Positions 25,781-34,733 of a stretch of 64,000 nt of DNA are shown piece after piece (within the stretch, counting starts at the first letter, position 1; the number at the start of each line of letters is the position of its first letter). The notes beneath the pieces were generated by a model. It saw only the letters and a list, made by a program, of their open reading frames with translations, ran no database searches and was not told the DNA's origin. The translations under genes were made by a program, and so were the position numbers. The DNA comes from Dyella ginsengisoli LA-4 (lineage in GTDB: Bacteria; Pseudomonadota; Gammaproteobacteria; Xanthomonadales; Rhodanobacteraceae): positions 1 to 64,000 of the forward strand of contig NZ_AMSF01000015.1 of assembly GCF_000334915.1 (NCBI RefSeq), written 5' to 3'.

Positions 25781-25893
25781 GGGGTAGCGGGTTTGTGGTT
25801 CCCGAAGCGCCCTCCTCCTTCACTCCCGCGCCGCCGACTCTCGCGGCGCAAAGACGCACCGCATGGTGTTGCGGCATCGAGAAGCGCTCCCGC

Positions 25894-26928
25894 TCAGTCC
25901 GGCGCGCGGATCGCGTGCGAGAAATCCTCGCCCGGCCCCACCCGGCGCGCCTTGTCCGTGATGCGGGCCCGGGCGCGCTGCACCGCCTCCGGCTCGCGGG
26001 TATCGATGGCGTCGTGGTCGCGCAGGTAACCCTGCAGGTGGCCGGTGAGCAGCAGGCGGATGTCCATCGGCAGGCCGGGATTGATCTGCCGCGCCATGCG
26101 GTACACCAGCGTGGTGCAGTTGGAGGTCACGGTGTTGTAGAAGGCCGGCCGCCGGGCGAGCTGGTTGGCCGCCTCGACATAGGCGAGGAACAGCCGGCGC
26201 ATGGTCGGACGCTCCAGCGTCATCGGATACAGGTAGTCGTCCTCGCCGCGCACGTTGGTGCGCACGCGCACGATGTCGTTCTCCTCGGCCGCCACCAGCA
26301 CCGTCTCGAACTGCTTGAAGAACCCGCCGATGCTGGAGAATGCCTCGCCACGCTTCTTGCGGATCTCCACCGAGAACACCACGTGGCGGCCGTCGTCGAA
26401 GCCGAACGAGATCATCGCGTGGGCGATCGCCCGGCTGCTCCAGTACGACAGGATCGCATCGGCCGACACCAGATGGTCCAGGTCGTAGGTCTGCGTCTCC
26501 CAACGCACGTCGTAGTCGTCGTCGCGGCGCCAGGTGAAGTCGCGCACGTTGGTGAGGGTGACCCGGTTGCCGTGCACCTCGGCACGCAATAGCCGGGCGA
26601 CATCGTCGGCCCAGACGCGGTCGTTGGAGGGACGGATCGTTCCCCACCACACCAGCAGCAGCGCGAAAGCAACCAGATAGGCCCCGATCGGCCAGCCACT
26701 GCGCCGGACCACCGCCAGCACCAGCAGGCCCAGCACCAGCATCGACCACAACACGCTGCCCAGCCCCCGGACGATCCCGCCACCCGGCAGGCGATACCAC
26801 AGGGCCAGCGTGCCCCAGGCGCCACTGGCCACCAGCAGCAGCCCGCTAAGCAAGGTCATCGTGACGTGCATGGCACGACGCAGCCGGGACGAACCTGCGG
26901 ATGGAACGGGCGGCGACGATTCGGTCAT
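25894..26928 (-). CDS. DUF4105 membrane protein
   Basis: 344 residues. Three hydrophobic stretches lie in the first 100 residues (about 18-42, 52-70, 75-95). The rest carries the DUF4105 pattern: NVRDFTWRRDDDYDVRWETQTYDL, then the polar segment SFGFDDGRHVVFSVEIRKKRGE and the conserved FYNTVTSNCTTLVY with its TSNCT motif. The family is widespread in envelopes of Gram-negative bacteria; a cysteine-peptidase-like function has been suggested, not proven. Monocistronic. Confidence 0.82.
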   Translation of the reverse strand: MTESSPPVPSAGSSRLRRAMHVTMTLLSGLLLVASGAWGTLALWYRLPGGGIVRGLGSVLWSMLVLGLLVLAVVRRSGWPIGAYLVAFALLLVWWGTIRPSNDRVWADDVARLLRAEVHGNRVTLTNVRDFTWRRDDDYDVRWETQTYDLDHLVSADAILSYWSSRAIAHAMISFGFDDGRHVVFSVEIRKKRGEAFSSIGGFFKQFETVLVAAEENDIVRVRTNVRGEDDYLYPMTLERPTMRRLFLAYVEAANQLARRPAFYNTVTSNCTTLVYRMARQINPGLPMDIRLLLTGHLQGYLRDHDAIDTREPEAVQRARARITDKARRVGPGEDFSHAIRAPD

Positions 26929-27003
26929 GCTCGCAGTCTAGTGCCTGGCCGCTCGTGCCCGCGCCGACCATCGTCCCTGCGCGAAGCCCGCCGGGCGGAC
27001 GGC

Positions 27004-29190
27004 TCAGGCGTCCTGAAACGGCGTGTCCGTCGTGGCCGGAACCACGCACACCGGATGGGCGCGGTACCAGTCAAGAAACACGTCGGCGGGCATGGGATCG
27101 GCGTAAAGGTAACCCTGCACCACATCGCAACCCAGCTCGTCGAGGCATTCCGCCTGCTCGGCGCGCTCCACTGCCCCGGCGATCACGCGCATGTCCAGGC
27201 TGTGCGCCATGCCGATCACCGCGCCGACGATGGCGCGCGAGCCGCTGTCCTCGGGCAGGCCGGCCAGGAAGCTCGGGGCCAGCTTGATCGCCTCCACTGG
27301 CAGCCGGCGCAGGTAGGCCAGCGACGAATAACCCGTGCCGAAATCGTCGATGGACAGCGCCACGCCCAAGCGCCGCAACGAGTGCAGCAGCGACGTGGTG
27401 GCGGCGCCATGCTCCATCAGGCCGCTCTCGGCGATCTGCAGTTCGAGCAGCGCCGGCGCCAGGCCGGTGTCGGCCAGCACGCGCACCAGGAACAGCGGCA
27501 GTTGCGCATTGACCGCCTGGCGCGGCGACAGATTCACCGCCATGCGGAACGACGGCAGGCCGTCGGCCTTCCATTGGGCCAGTTGCCGCACCGCATGCTC
27601 CAGCACCCACTCGCCGATGGGCTCGATCAGTCCGGTTTCCTCCGCATAGGGGATGAAATGCTCGGGCATCGCATCCGGCTCGCCATCGGGCCAGCGCAAC
27701 AGCGCTTCCACCGCCACCACGCGTCCGCTGCGCAGGTCGATCTGCGGCTGGTAGTGCAGCTCGAAGGCACCGTCCTGGATCGCGCGGCGCAGCTTCACGC
27801 CCAGCTGCAGCCAGGTGCTGGCCTGGTCGGTGAGCGAGCGGTTGTAGAAGCGGCAGTCGCCCGCCCCGGACTGCTTGGCCCGGTCCAGCGCCGCATCGGC
27901 ATTCCTGAGCAGCGTGGCGCCGTCGCGCCCGTCCACCGGGAAAAGGCTCACGCCGATGCTGGCGCCGACCACCACCTCGCCACCCTCCAGCGGGTACGGC
28001 TCGGACAAGGCGCGCTGGATGCGTCCGGCGGTGGCCGACACGCTCATCGCGGTGACGTTGCTGGCCAGCAGCACCGCGAACTCGTCGCCGCCCAGATGGG
28101 CGATGAGGTCATGCTCGGGCACGGCGTCGCCGAGGCGCTTGGCGGCTCCCTGCAGCAAGAGGTCGCCGGCGGCGTGGCCCAGGCTTTCGTTGACGCGCTT
28201 GAAGTTGTCCAGGTCCACCGCCAGCAGCGCCAGCGGCGAGGCGTTCGCCTGGCCGGTGAGCTGGTCCAGCCGGAACTGCAGCATGCGGCGGTTCGGCAGG
28301 CCGGTCAGCGCGTCATGGTGGGCCAGGTGCTCGAGGTCGCGGGTGCGCCGCTCCACCGCCCGTCGCAGCGACAGGCCCCACAGCAGCAGCGCCACGCCAA
28401 GACCGATCGCCACCAGCAAGGCGTAGCCGACGATGCGCATGTACGGCGCAAAGTCCTGCCGCTGCCCCATCCACTTCCTGCGCAGCGCCTCGCGCTCGGC
28501 GGGCGTGATCATCGCCATGCCGCGTTCGACCAGCGCCAGTGTCTGCGTGTTGCCCTTGCGCACGCCGCGGCGGAACTCGTCGGTGTAGAAGTCGAACGCC
28601 TTCACGAAGCGCGTGTCGCCCTGCAGCCGGTACAGGTAGTACGCTGCGGGCAGCTCGTCCATGCAGAAGATGCGGATGTCCAGCCGCTGCGCCGCGCCGA
28701 TGATGTCGGCGTAGCCCGGGTATTCGTGCAGCGAGTCCACGCCGGCGCGGTGCAGCCGGTCCACGCAGGCATCGCCGCGCTCCACCCCCACGTTGAAGCC
28801 GGACAGCGCGTCCGGGCCGTCGATGCCGGTGATGCCCGCATCCACGTAGACCCCCACGTGCACGGTGGCGAACGGCTCGGTGAAGTCGTACAGCGCCTCG
28901 CGCTCCGGCGTGCGGAAGATCATGTCGATCACATCGGCCTGGCCGGATTGCAGACGCTGCTGGGCATCGGCCCAGTCGGTGGCCACCAGCTCGACATGCA
29001 CGCCGGTCTTCTTCTCCCACAGCTTCCACTCGTCCACGACGTAGCCGCGCGGCTGGCCGTCGGGGCCGAGGAACAGGTACGGCGGGTAGTTGTTGTCGCC
29101 CACCACGCGCAGCACCTTGCCTGCCGCCGTCAGGGGCAGCAGCAGAAGCAACACCACGATCAGGCAGTACCAGGCCGGCTTTGCAGTCAC
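27004..29190 (-). CDS. Sensor diguanylate cyclase/phosphodiesterase with periplasmic solute-binding domain
   Basis: 728 residues from GTG 29190 (GAAGGA six to seven bases upstream; a GTG at 29193 is an alternative). Signal/anchor at the start, then a bacterial solute-binding (family 3) domain at about 25-250 (LRVVGDNNYPPYLF, FDFYTDEFRRGVRKGN), a transmembrane segment near 275-297, GGDEF at about residue 365 and EAL at about 493. GGDEF and EAL motifs are both intact. The RxxD inhibitory site before GGDEF reads PEHD, so product feedback is probably lost. Makes and/or degrades cyclic di-GMP in response to an unknown periplasmic ligand. Confidence 0.9.
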   Translation of the reverse strand: MTAKPAWYCLIVVLLLLLPLTAAGKVLRVVGDNNYPPYLFLGPDGQPRGYVVDEWKLWEKKTGVHVELVATDWADAQQRLQSGQADVIDMIFRTPEREALYDFTEPFATVHVGVYVDAGITGIDGPDALSGFNVGVERGDACVDRLHRAGVDSLHEYPGYADIIGAAQRLDIRIFCMDELPAAYYLYRLQGDTRFVKAFDFYTDEFRRGVRKGNTQTLALVERGMAMITPAEREALRRKWMGQRQDFAPYMRIVGYALLVAIGLGVALLLWGLSLRRAVERRTRDLEHLAHHDALTGLPNRRMLQFRLDQLTGQANASPLALLAVDLDNFKRVNESLGHAAGDLLLQGAAKRLGDAVPEHDLIAHLGGDEFAVLLASNVTAMSVSATAGRIQRALSEPYPLEGGEVVVGASIGVSLFPVDGRDGATLLRNADAALDRAKQSGAGDCRFYNRSLTDQASTWLQLGVKLRRAIQDGAFELHYQPQIDLRSGRVVAVEALLRWPDGEPDAMPEHFIPYAEETGLIEPIGEWVLEHAVRQLAQWKADGLPSFRMAVNLSPRQAVNAQLPLFLVRVLADTGLAPALLELQIAESGLMEHGAATTSLLHSLRRLGVALSIDDFGTGYSSLAYLRRLPVEAIKLAPSFLAGLPEDSGSRAIVGAVIGMAHSLDMRVIAGAVERAEQAECLDELGCDVVQGYLYADPMPADVFLDWYRAHPVCVVPATTDTPFQDA

Positions 29191-29242
29191 CACGATTCCT
29201 TCGTCGGAGATTGCTCCGGGCCCAACCCCCACGCCGGCCCGC

Positions 29243-29294
29243 CAGATGCCTGAGCATCCTCCAGTTGCCCGCGCGCAGGCAACTGGAACATCTG
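29243..29294 (-). terminator. Nested hairpin after the ClC gene
   Basis: CCAGTTGCC at 29261-29269 pairs perfectly with GGCAACTGG at 29278-29286, within an outer CAGATG (29243-29248)/CATCTG (29289-29294) pair. It starts right after the ClC stop codon on the minus strand. There is no T-run, so it may instead protect the mRNA end or separate the two genes. Confidence 0.45.
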
Positions 29295-31136
29295 TCAGCC
29301 CGCCGGGCGCAGATGCCGGCTTCGCTCGCGAGCCTCGCGCAGCCGCCGGCCATGGGCCTGGAGCAGGTCGCCGCGGGTGAGGATGCCGACCATCCGCGTG
29401 GCGTCCCCGGCGCCCAGCACGAGCAGCCGGCCCACCCCGGCGGTCACCATGTGATCGGCCGCCTCGCGCAGGCTGTTGTCCTCGCGCACGGCCAGCGGCG
29501 GACGCGTAACCAGGCTGCCCACGCGGGCGGTGTCGGGCACCGTGGCATCGAACAGGTTGCGCCGGGTCAGCACGCCGATCGCGTGCCCCTGCGCGTCGAC
29601 CACCGGAAAGCCCTGGTGGCGCGAGATGTCCTCGCCGCGGGCCAGCCAGGCGCGCAGATCGGCCATGGTCTGGTCGGCACGCAGGGTCACCACCTCGCGC
29701 GTGCACGCCTCGCCCACCGCGATGCGGTCCAGCGGATCGGCGCTGTAGTCCGAGGGCACCCGCACGCCGCGGCGCACGATCTTCTCGGTCATGATGGTGT
29801 TGCGCATCATCAGCCCGGACACCAGGTAGGCCGCGGCGCAGGCACCGAGCAGCGGCAGCAGGCCGTGCGGCTGCAGCGTGGTCTCGAAGGCGAACACCAC
29901 CGAGGTGAGGAAGGCGCGCGAGGCGCCGGCAAAGATCGCCGCCATGCACACCAGTGCGGCCATGCGCGGATCCACATGCAGCCACGGCATCGCCTGCGCC
30001 ACCCCCAGGCCGATCGCCCCGCCCAGCGTGCTGCCGATGGTGAACAGTGGCGCCAGCGTGCCGCCGGATGTGCCGCTGCCCAGCGCGATCGACCACGAGG
30101 CGAGCTTGGCCACGCACAGCACCAGCAGGGCCGACACGCCGAACGTGCCGCCGATCGCAGCGGTGATGTTGGCGTAGCCCACGCCCAGCGTCAGCGGCTG
30201 GAAATGGCCGATGACGCCCACCGCCAGCCCGCCCAGCGCCGGCCACCACATCCAGTGGATCGGCAGCTTCTCGAAGGCGTCCTCGATGCCGTAGCAGAGC
30301 CTGGTGATGCCGACGCCGACCACGCCGATCAGCGCACCCAGCAGCACGTAGACCGCCAGCGCCGCGGGTGCGGCCGCGGCCACGTCGGGCATCGGGAACA
30401 TCGGCCCGCTGCCCTCCAGCACGTAACGCACGCCGGTGCCGACGAATGCCGCCAGCGCCACCGGGATCAGCGAACGCGCACGACGTTCGAACAGCAGCAG
30501 CTCGATCGACAGCAGCACCGCCGACACCGGCGCGGCGAACACTGCCGCCATGCCGGCGGCGGCGCCGGCGGCGAGCAGCGTCTTGCGTTCGTCGGCGGTG
30601 ACGTGGGCGAGCTGGCCGAGCAGGGAGCCGAGCGCACCGCCGGTGGCGATGATCGGCCCCTCGGCGCCGAACGGCCCGCCGGTGCCGATGGCGACAGCCG
30701 AGGACACCGGCTTGAGCCAGGTCATGCGCGGCGGGATGCGGCTCTCGTTGAGCAGGATCTGCTCCATCGCCTCGGGGATACCGTGGCCGCGGATCGCCCG
30801 CGAGCCCCAGCGCGCCATCACGCCGACGACCAGCCCGCCGATCACCGGCACCGCGATCACCCACGCGCCGAGGCGATGCCCCGCCGGGCTGACCAGCGAG
30901 GTGCCCCATTGGCCATAGAACGCCAGGTGGGTGATCGCGCCGATCAGCGCAGTGAGCCCGCGTGCCACGCCGGCCACCACGGCACCGAGCGTCATCGCGG
31001 CCAGCGCGATGCCGACGATGCGCCGGTCGAGCGGCCGAAAGCGGCGCGGCAAGTGCGCCTCGGCCAGGGTCGGGTCCAGCGAAGGCGCAAGCGGAATCGC
31101 CGCACGCGAATGCGGTGCGGAAACGTGGTCGGTCAT
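29295..31136 (-). CDS. ClC family chloride channel/antiporter with CBS domains
   Basis: 613 residues from ATG 31136. ClC landmarks: GHGIPEAMEQILLN, GTGGPFGAEGPII (the gating Glu of the GxEGP motif retained), and GSGTSGGTLAPLFTIG (filter region). About ten to twelve membrane helices fill residues 40-460. The C-terminal 150 residues hold a CBS pair (GEACTREVVTLRADQTMADL ... GFPVVDAQGHAIGVLTRRNL ... GVGRLLVLG). CBS domains usually sense nucleotides. Transports chloride, possibly with proton exchange. Divergent from the LytS-like gene. Confidence 0.9.
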   Translation of the reverse strand: MTDHVSAPHSRAAIPLAPSLDPTLAEAHLPRRFRPLDRRIVGIALAAMTLGAVVAGVARGLTALIGAITHLAFYGQWGTSLVSPAGHRLGAWVIAVPVIGGLVVGVMARWGSRAIRGHGIPEAMEQILLNESRIPPRMTWLKPVSSAVAIGTGGPFGAEGPIIATGGALGSLLGQLAHVTADERKTLLAAGAAAGMAAVFAAPVSAVLLSIELLLFERRARSLIPVALAAFVGTGVRYVLEGSGPMFPMPDVAAAAPAALAVYVLLGALIGVVGVGITRLCYGIEDAFEKLPIHWMWWPALGGLAVGVIGHFQPLTLGVGYANITAAIGGTFGVSALLVLCVAKLASWSIALGSGTSGGTLAPLFTIGSTLGGAIGLGVAQAMPWLHVDPRMAALVCMAAIFAGASRAFLTSVVFAFETTLQPHGLLPLLGACAAAYLVSGLMMRNTIMTEKIVRRGVRVPSDYSADPLDRIAVGEACTREVVTLRADQTMADLRAWLARGEDISRHQGFPVVDAQGHAIGVLTRRNLFDATVPDTARVGSLVTRPPLAVREDNSLREAADHMVTAGVGRLLVLGAGDATRMVGILTRGDLLQAHGRRLREARERSRHLRPAG

Positions 31137-31271
31137 GGGAGTTCGCGAAGCAGCGAAGAGGCGGCGCAAGGCTACGCGGATCGAAGCGTCGTAGCTGGCT
31201 GGAAAATGAACGGGGTGGCGGCCGGCGCGACAGCACGCTATCAATAGCCGCTGCCCAGCCGCCGAGCCTCC

Positions 31272-32384
31272 ATGTCCGCCGCTCCCACCGAACGTCCCAT
31301 GCGCCTGATCCTGCTGAGCCGGCCGCGCTGGCTGCTGGCCTATTTCGCCGGCTGGACCTTCATCGGCGGGTGGCTGGGCACCAACGTGTGGATCAGCCAG
31401 CGCGACAACCCCGGCGCGGTCGCCTGGCACTACTACACGTGGGAACTGAGCAGCGCGCTGGTGATCGGCGCGCTGGCGCTGGCGGTGGGCTGGTTCGAAT
31501 CGCGCTGCAGGATCACCGGCCCCGGCGCCTGGCGGCGCATGCTGGTGCACCTGCCGGCGGCGGTGGTGTTCTCGCTGGTGCACGTGGCCATCATCGTGGC
31601 GATCCGCAAGGCGGTGTACGCGGCGATGGGTTCGTCGTACGAGTTCGGCGAGGTGTGGATCGGGCTGGTCTACGAGTTCCAGAAAGACCTCATCACCTAC
31701 CTCAGCCTGGTCGTCGCCTGCGCCCTGATCCGCACCATCCGCGAGCGCCGCCGGCAGCAGCTGGACGAGCTGGAGCTGCGCCGCGCGCTGAGCGAGGCGC
31801 GGCTGGCGCACCTGTCGGCGCAGATCGAGCCGCACTTCGTGTTCAACACGCTCAACGCCATCTCCAACCGCATCTACGAGGACGTGCCCGCCGCCGACCG
31901 GATGATCGTGGCGCTGTCCGACCTGCTGCGCGCGGCGATGACCGCCGACGGCTCGGAGTTCGTGCGCATCGCCGACGAGATGCACTGGCTGCGCGCCTAC
32001 ACCGCACTGATGGCCGAGCGGCAGCCCGGCCTGCTGCAAGTGGACATCACCGTGGACGAGGGGCTGGAAGCCATGCGCCTGCCGCGCCTGCTGCTGCAGC
32101 CGCTGGTGGAGAACGCCTTCCGCCACGGCCTGCGCAACGGCCGCGGCCGGCTCACCGTCAGCCTGCGTCGCGACGGCGAGCAACTGCATTGCCGCGTGGA
32201 AGACGACGGCGTCGGCTTCGCCGCCGATGCCCAACCTGGCGTGGGGCTGGCCAACGTGCGCGAACGCCTCGCCCTGCTCTACCCCGATCGCCACCACTGG
32301 CAGATCGGCTCCGGCGCGCAGGGCGGCACCGCGGTGGACATCACCCTGCCGCTGGAACCGTGGACGGCGGAGCCGGCCGCATGA
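31272..32384 (+). CDS. LytS/YehU-type sensor histidine kinase
   Basis: 370 residues. Several membrane helices in the first 160 residues, then the His_kinase (PF06580-type) region with IEPHFVFNTLNAIS (His near 187) and the ATPase domain with LLLQPLVENAFRHGLRNG, GVGFAADAQPGVGLANVRERL. There is no typical extracellular sensor domain, so the membrane part may sense signal or the envelope. The stop overlaps the ATG of the LytTR regulator, its evident partner. Confidence 0.9.
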   Translation: MSAAPTERPMRLILLSRPRWLLAYFAGWTFIGGWLGTNVWISQRDNPGAVAWHYYTWELSSALVIGALALAVGWFESRCRITGPGAWRRMLVHLPAAVVFSLVHVAIIVAIRKAVYAAMGSSYEFGEVWIGLVYEFQKDLITYLSLVVACALIRTIRERRRQQLDELELRRALSEARLAHLSAQIEPHFVFNTLNAISNRIYEDVPAADRMIVALSDLLRAAMTADGSEFVRIADEMHWLRAYTALMAERQPGLLQVDITVDEGLEAMRLPRLLLQPLVENAFRHGLRNGRGRLTVSLRRDGEQLHCRVEDDGVGFAADAQPGVGLANVRERLALLYPDRHHWQIGSGAQGGTAVDITLPLEPWTAEPAA

Positions 32385-33136
32385 CCCTGCGCCTGGCCAT
32401 CGTGGAAGACGAGGCGCCTGCCCGCGCGCGGCTGCGCCGCCTGCTGGGCGAGCACCAAGACGTCGAAGTGGTGCTGGAAGCCGACACCCTGCCCGCCGCC
32501 CTAGCCAGCCTGCCGGACGCCAACGCCGACGCGCTGTTCCTGGATATCGCACTGGGCGAGTCCACCGGCTTCGACCTGCTCGACCGGTTGCCGCCCCCAT
32601 GGCCACTGCTGGTATTCGCCACCGCCTACCACGAGCACGCGCTGCGCGCGTTCGAGGTCGCCGCGGTCGACTACCTGCTCAAACCCTTCGACGCCTCGCG
32701 CCTCGCCGCCACGCTCGACCGCCTGCGCGCCCGCCTCGCCGACACCGATCCGCTGCCCGCCGAAGAAGACCTGCGCCGCCTGCACGCCGCCATGCCCACC
32801 CCCGCGTTCAACCCGGCACCGCTGGTGATCACCGAACGCGGCCAGCGCGTGGTGGTGCCGCTGGACGAAGTGACCCACCTGGTCGGCAGCGGCAACTACG
32901 TGGAACTGCACACCCCGCAACGCAGCTATCTGATGCGCGCCACCCTCACCCAACTGGCCAGCCAGCTGCACCCCGCGCAGTTCCTGCGCGTGCACCGCAG
33001 CTACCTGGTCCGCGCCGACCAGATCGCCGCGCTCACGCCGCGGGGGCATGGGGATGCGGAACTCACGTTGCGCGACGGGACCACGGTGATGGTGAGTCGG
33101 AGGTTTCGGGAGGCATTGCCGGAGGGGTTGCGGTAG
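32381..33136 (+). CDS. LytTR-type response regulator
   Basis: 251 residues from ATG 32381 within the kinase stop. Receiver domain with acidic pair near E9/D10, phosphoacceptor D55 (LFLDIAL) and Lys in YLLKPFDA; then a LytTR DNA-binding domain from about 145 (LVITERGQRVVVPLDEVTHLVGSGNYVELHT ... FLRVHRSYLVRAD). Such pairs usually control a few nearby operons. It is the last gene before the low-GC cassette region. Confidence 0.92.
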   Translation: MTLRLAIVEDEAPARARLRRLLGEHQDVEVVLEADTLPAALASLPDANADALFLDIALGESTGFDLLDRLPPPWPLLVFATAYHEHALRAFEVAAVDYLLKPFDASRLAATLDRLRARLADTDPLPAEEDLRRLHAAMPTPAFNPAPLVITERGQRVVVPLDEVTHLVGSGNYVELHTPQRSYLMRATLTQLASQLHPAQFLRVHRSYLVRADQIAALTPRGHGDAELTLRDGTTVMVSRRFREALPEGLR

Positions 33137-33173
33137 GGGCGGCGCTCGTTCCGAGGCAATCGACCGACCGGAT

Positions 33174-33707
33174 TTAATTAGCCACGTCCCCCTTAATTAG
33201 AGATGTGCGCTGCGTGTCGGTAAGCCTTGAGCAGAACCCTTGAGATTCTACGAAGGGATTCTGATACGACCTCTCAACAAACCTGGATTGAGACGACTTG
33301 CCGCCCTCCAATTGCTTTAGGTTGACGTAGCAACGATCTTCATCGGAGTTAAGTTCTACCAAATAATATTTTCCGACTTCTGGCTGAAAAGACATTGCAA
33401 GGATGCATGACTTTACCGTAAGTCCAGCAAACCCCTGACTCAAACTAAGCCGCTGAAACGCAAATGTCGCCGGGTGATCTGTGGTCACTCTTGTCGCCAG
33501 TGATCCCCCTGGATTCACGGACCCAACAGATTCTGGTTTAGTGCATTTTTCAACCCCATCGAAATAGACCGCACCAAGCTGTTCGCCAGTCTGGTTTTCT
33601 ATCTTGATTTGCGCGCTGCCGTTCCCTGTTGGAGCAACATAAACTTTGCCGCAACCACCTATCACTGACATTGCCAAACACGCGCCAAACAGTACTAGAA
33701 CTCTCAT
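33174..33707 (-). CDS. Small lipoprotein of unknown function
   Basis: About 177 residues from ATG 33707, which has AGAGG about seven bases upstream (an ATG at 33713 is possible). A lipoprotein signal peptide ends VIGGC. The rest has no domain I recognise; it is moderately Cys-containing (C20, plus several later Cys) and beta-rich. Lower GC than its neighbours. Its last codons GTG GCT AAT TAA lie in a tail shared with two other minus-strand genes. Confidence 0.6.
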   Translation of the reverse strand: MRVLVLFGACLAMSVIGGCGKVYVAPTGNGSAQIKIENQTGEQLGAVYFDGVEKCTKPESVGSVNPGGSLATRVTTDHPATFAFQRLSLSQGFAGLTVKSCILAMSFQPEVGKYYLVELNSDEDRCYVNLKQLEGGKSSQSRFVERSYQNPFVESQGFCSRLTDTQRTSLIKGDVAN

Positions 33708-33968
33708 CCCCATCCTCTTTCCTTTGCGATGTCTTAAAGGCCGGCGTTTCGCAAACTTATGTCAATAAGCGAGAGAGCGCACCCCTCGTCCGTGACGATG
33801 ATTATATAACCCATCTTGCCAAGACAAGGACAAGGTACAATCTATCAAGATCCCTCCTCGAAAAATCGACCCCCCTGTTTTTATCCAATTAAGTGAACCT
33901 GACCCCGTTTTGCTTTCGGACTGAACATATTCCGGGATGAAAGTGTGTTCCCACAGCGACTGCTTATT

Positions 33969-33995
33969 GAAAAGTCGACTCTGACCCCTGTTTTT
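33969..33995 (-). repeat. Family B repeat copy 1
   Basis: On the minus strand: AAAAACAGGGGTCAGAGT followed by CGACTTTTC. Near-identical copies occur at 35714-35740 and 36269-36294, and one more diverged copy in the opposite direction at 37705-37729. All lie between genes of the low-GC region. Confidence 0.85.
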
Positions 33996-34013
33996 GGCCC
34001 GTCCCTCGCCATC

Positions 34014-34033
34014 ATTCCCGCGAAATCGGGAAT
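34014..34033 (-). repeat. REP-like palindrome, family A copy 2
   Basis: ATTCCCG-CGAAAT-CGGGAAT, a seven-pair stem. Read on the minus strand it has the same layout as the other family A copies: GGATTCCCGATTTCGCGGGA and then ATGATGG. Confidence 0.75.
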
Positions 34034-34061
34034 CCCCCCTGCTCTTCGCTCATGATTGAGC

Positions 34062-34079
34062 TTAATTAGCCACGCCCCC
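34062..34079 (-). repeat. Shared 3' tail, copy in the DUF2846-like gene
   Basis: Minus-strand GGGGGCGTGGCTAATTAA, giving the last residues GVAN and the stop. Matches at 33174-33192 (GGGGGACGTGGCTAATTAA, one base added) and 34694-34711 (identical). The stop codon is contained in it. In cassette arrays, stop codons overlapping recombination sites are common, so this may be a diverged attC-type end. Confidence 0.6.
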
Positions 34080-34586
34080 TTTTCCCAATTCTTTTATCTC
34101 GCTGAACTTACTAAAGGATACGAGCCTGCTATTCGGGTCTAATGGCCTGTCTACCAGGAAGCTCTTGGTCAAATATTTGGACATAAGCTGCCCGACCACG
34201 CCAAAGTTCCAACCGGCGCCCTTCGTCATCATGTCGCAGGCCAGGTAAAGCGTTTCACCCGCCGTGAGGGAGATCTGACGCTTCTCGGAAAAATTCTTGT
34301 ATGGCTGTTCCGGCTGGCAATAAGCCTCGTAGTTGCCTGGAGGCAGATCGACAACGAAATACTCGTCTTTTTGTGTCGAGCCGATGTCATATCCGTCTAT
34401 GAACACAGGGCCCACTTGATGAACACTCCGCAACTTCACGCCTTTCATGACGCCAGCGCTTACATAAACCCGGCTCAAACCGCCATCAAGCGGAGGCAGT
34501 GTCGAAATCCTCGCGCGCACCGGCGGCTGCGATGCACATCCACTCATGGCCACAAGAGCGACAAACAACACTTGAAAACGCTTCAT
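34062..34586 (-). CDS. DUF2846-like lipoprotein
   Basis: 174 residues from the ATG at 34586. Lipobox near residue 16 (AMSGC). Then the DUF2846-like pattern: SRVYVSAG ... VGPVFIDGYDIGSTQKDEYFVVDLPPGNYEAY, which is typical of small periplasmic-facing lipoproteins with a beta-sandwich. The end reads KGGVAN, in the repeated 3' tail. Lower GC than the chromosome background. Function unknown. Confidence 0.65.
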   Translation of the reverse strand: MKRFQVLFVALVAMSGCASQPPVRARISTLPPLDGGLSRVYVSAGVMKGVKLRSVHQVGPVFIDGYDIGSTQKDEYFVVDLPPGNYEAYCQPEQPYKNFSEKRQISLTAGETLYLACDMMTKGAGWNFGVVGQLMSKYLTKSFLVDRPLDPNSRLVSFSKFSEIKELGKGGVAN

Positions 34587-34693
34587 CACACCCCCCGATC
34601 ATCTATGGTTGCTTAAAAAAGTGTATTGCCTGCAGAAAGACGACGTGACCAATTAATCCAAGCATACAACCGCCCACTAGACTTCGCCCGCAT

Positions 34694-34711
34694 TTAATTA
34701 GCCACGCCCCC
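34694..34711 (-). repeat. Shared 3' tail, copy with no intact gene of the lipoprotein type
   Basis: Same 18 bases as at 34062-34079 but about 20 bases past the stop of the gene at 34734-35132. It pairs loosely with CCAATTAATCC at 34650-34660, a layout like a recombination-site palindrome. Possibly the footprint of a lost cassette. Confidence 0.5.
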
Positions 34712-34733
34712 ACTTTATCCCGTTCTTATCAGA

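Larger units (their letters stand above)
33708..34061. other. 354-base low-GC intergenic region with repeats
   Basis: No gene supported. It contains a degenerate family B element (33859-33882), a related but different motif AAGTGAACCTGACCCCGTTT (33891-33910), a full family B copy (33969-33995) and a family A palindrome (34014-34033). TCCAATTAAG at 33884-33893 mirrors the end of the next gene's tail (CTTAATTAG at 34061-34069). Confidence 0.5.

Noticed and set aside
27004-31236. A very long open frame on the minus strand covering both the ClC gene and the GGDEF-EAL gene
   Set aside because: The part inside the ClC gene is an out-of-frame shadow; real genes with good domain matches are 29295-31136 and 27004-29190.
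33629-33892. Open frame of 87 codons on the plus strand
   Set aside because: Antisense to the lipoprotein start and repeat region, no binding site, and low-complexity composition.
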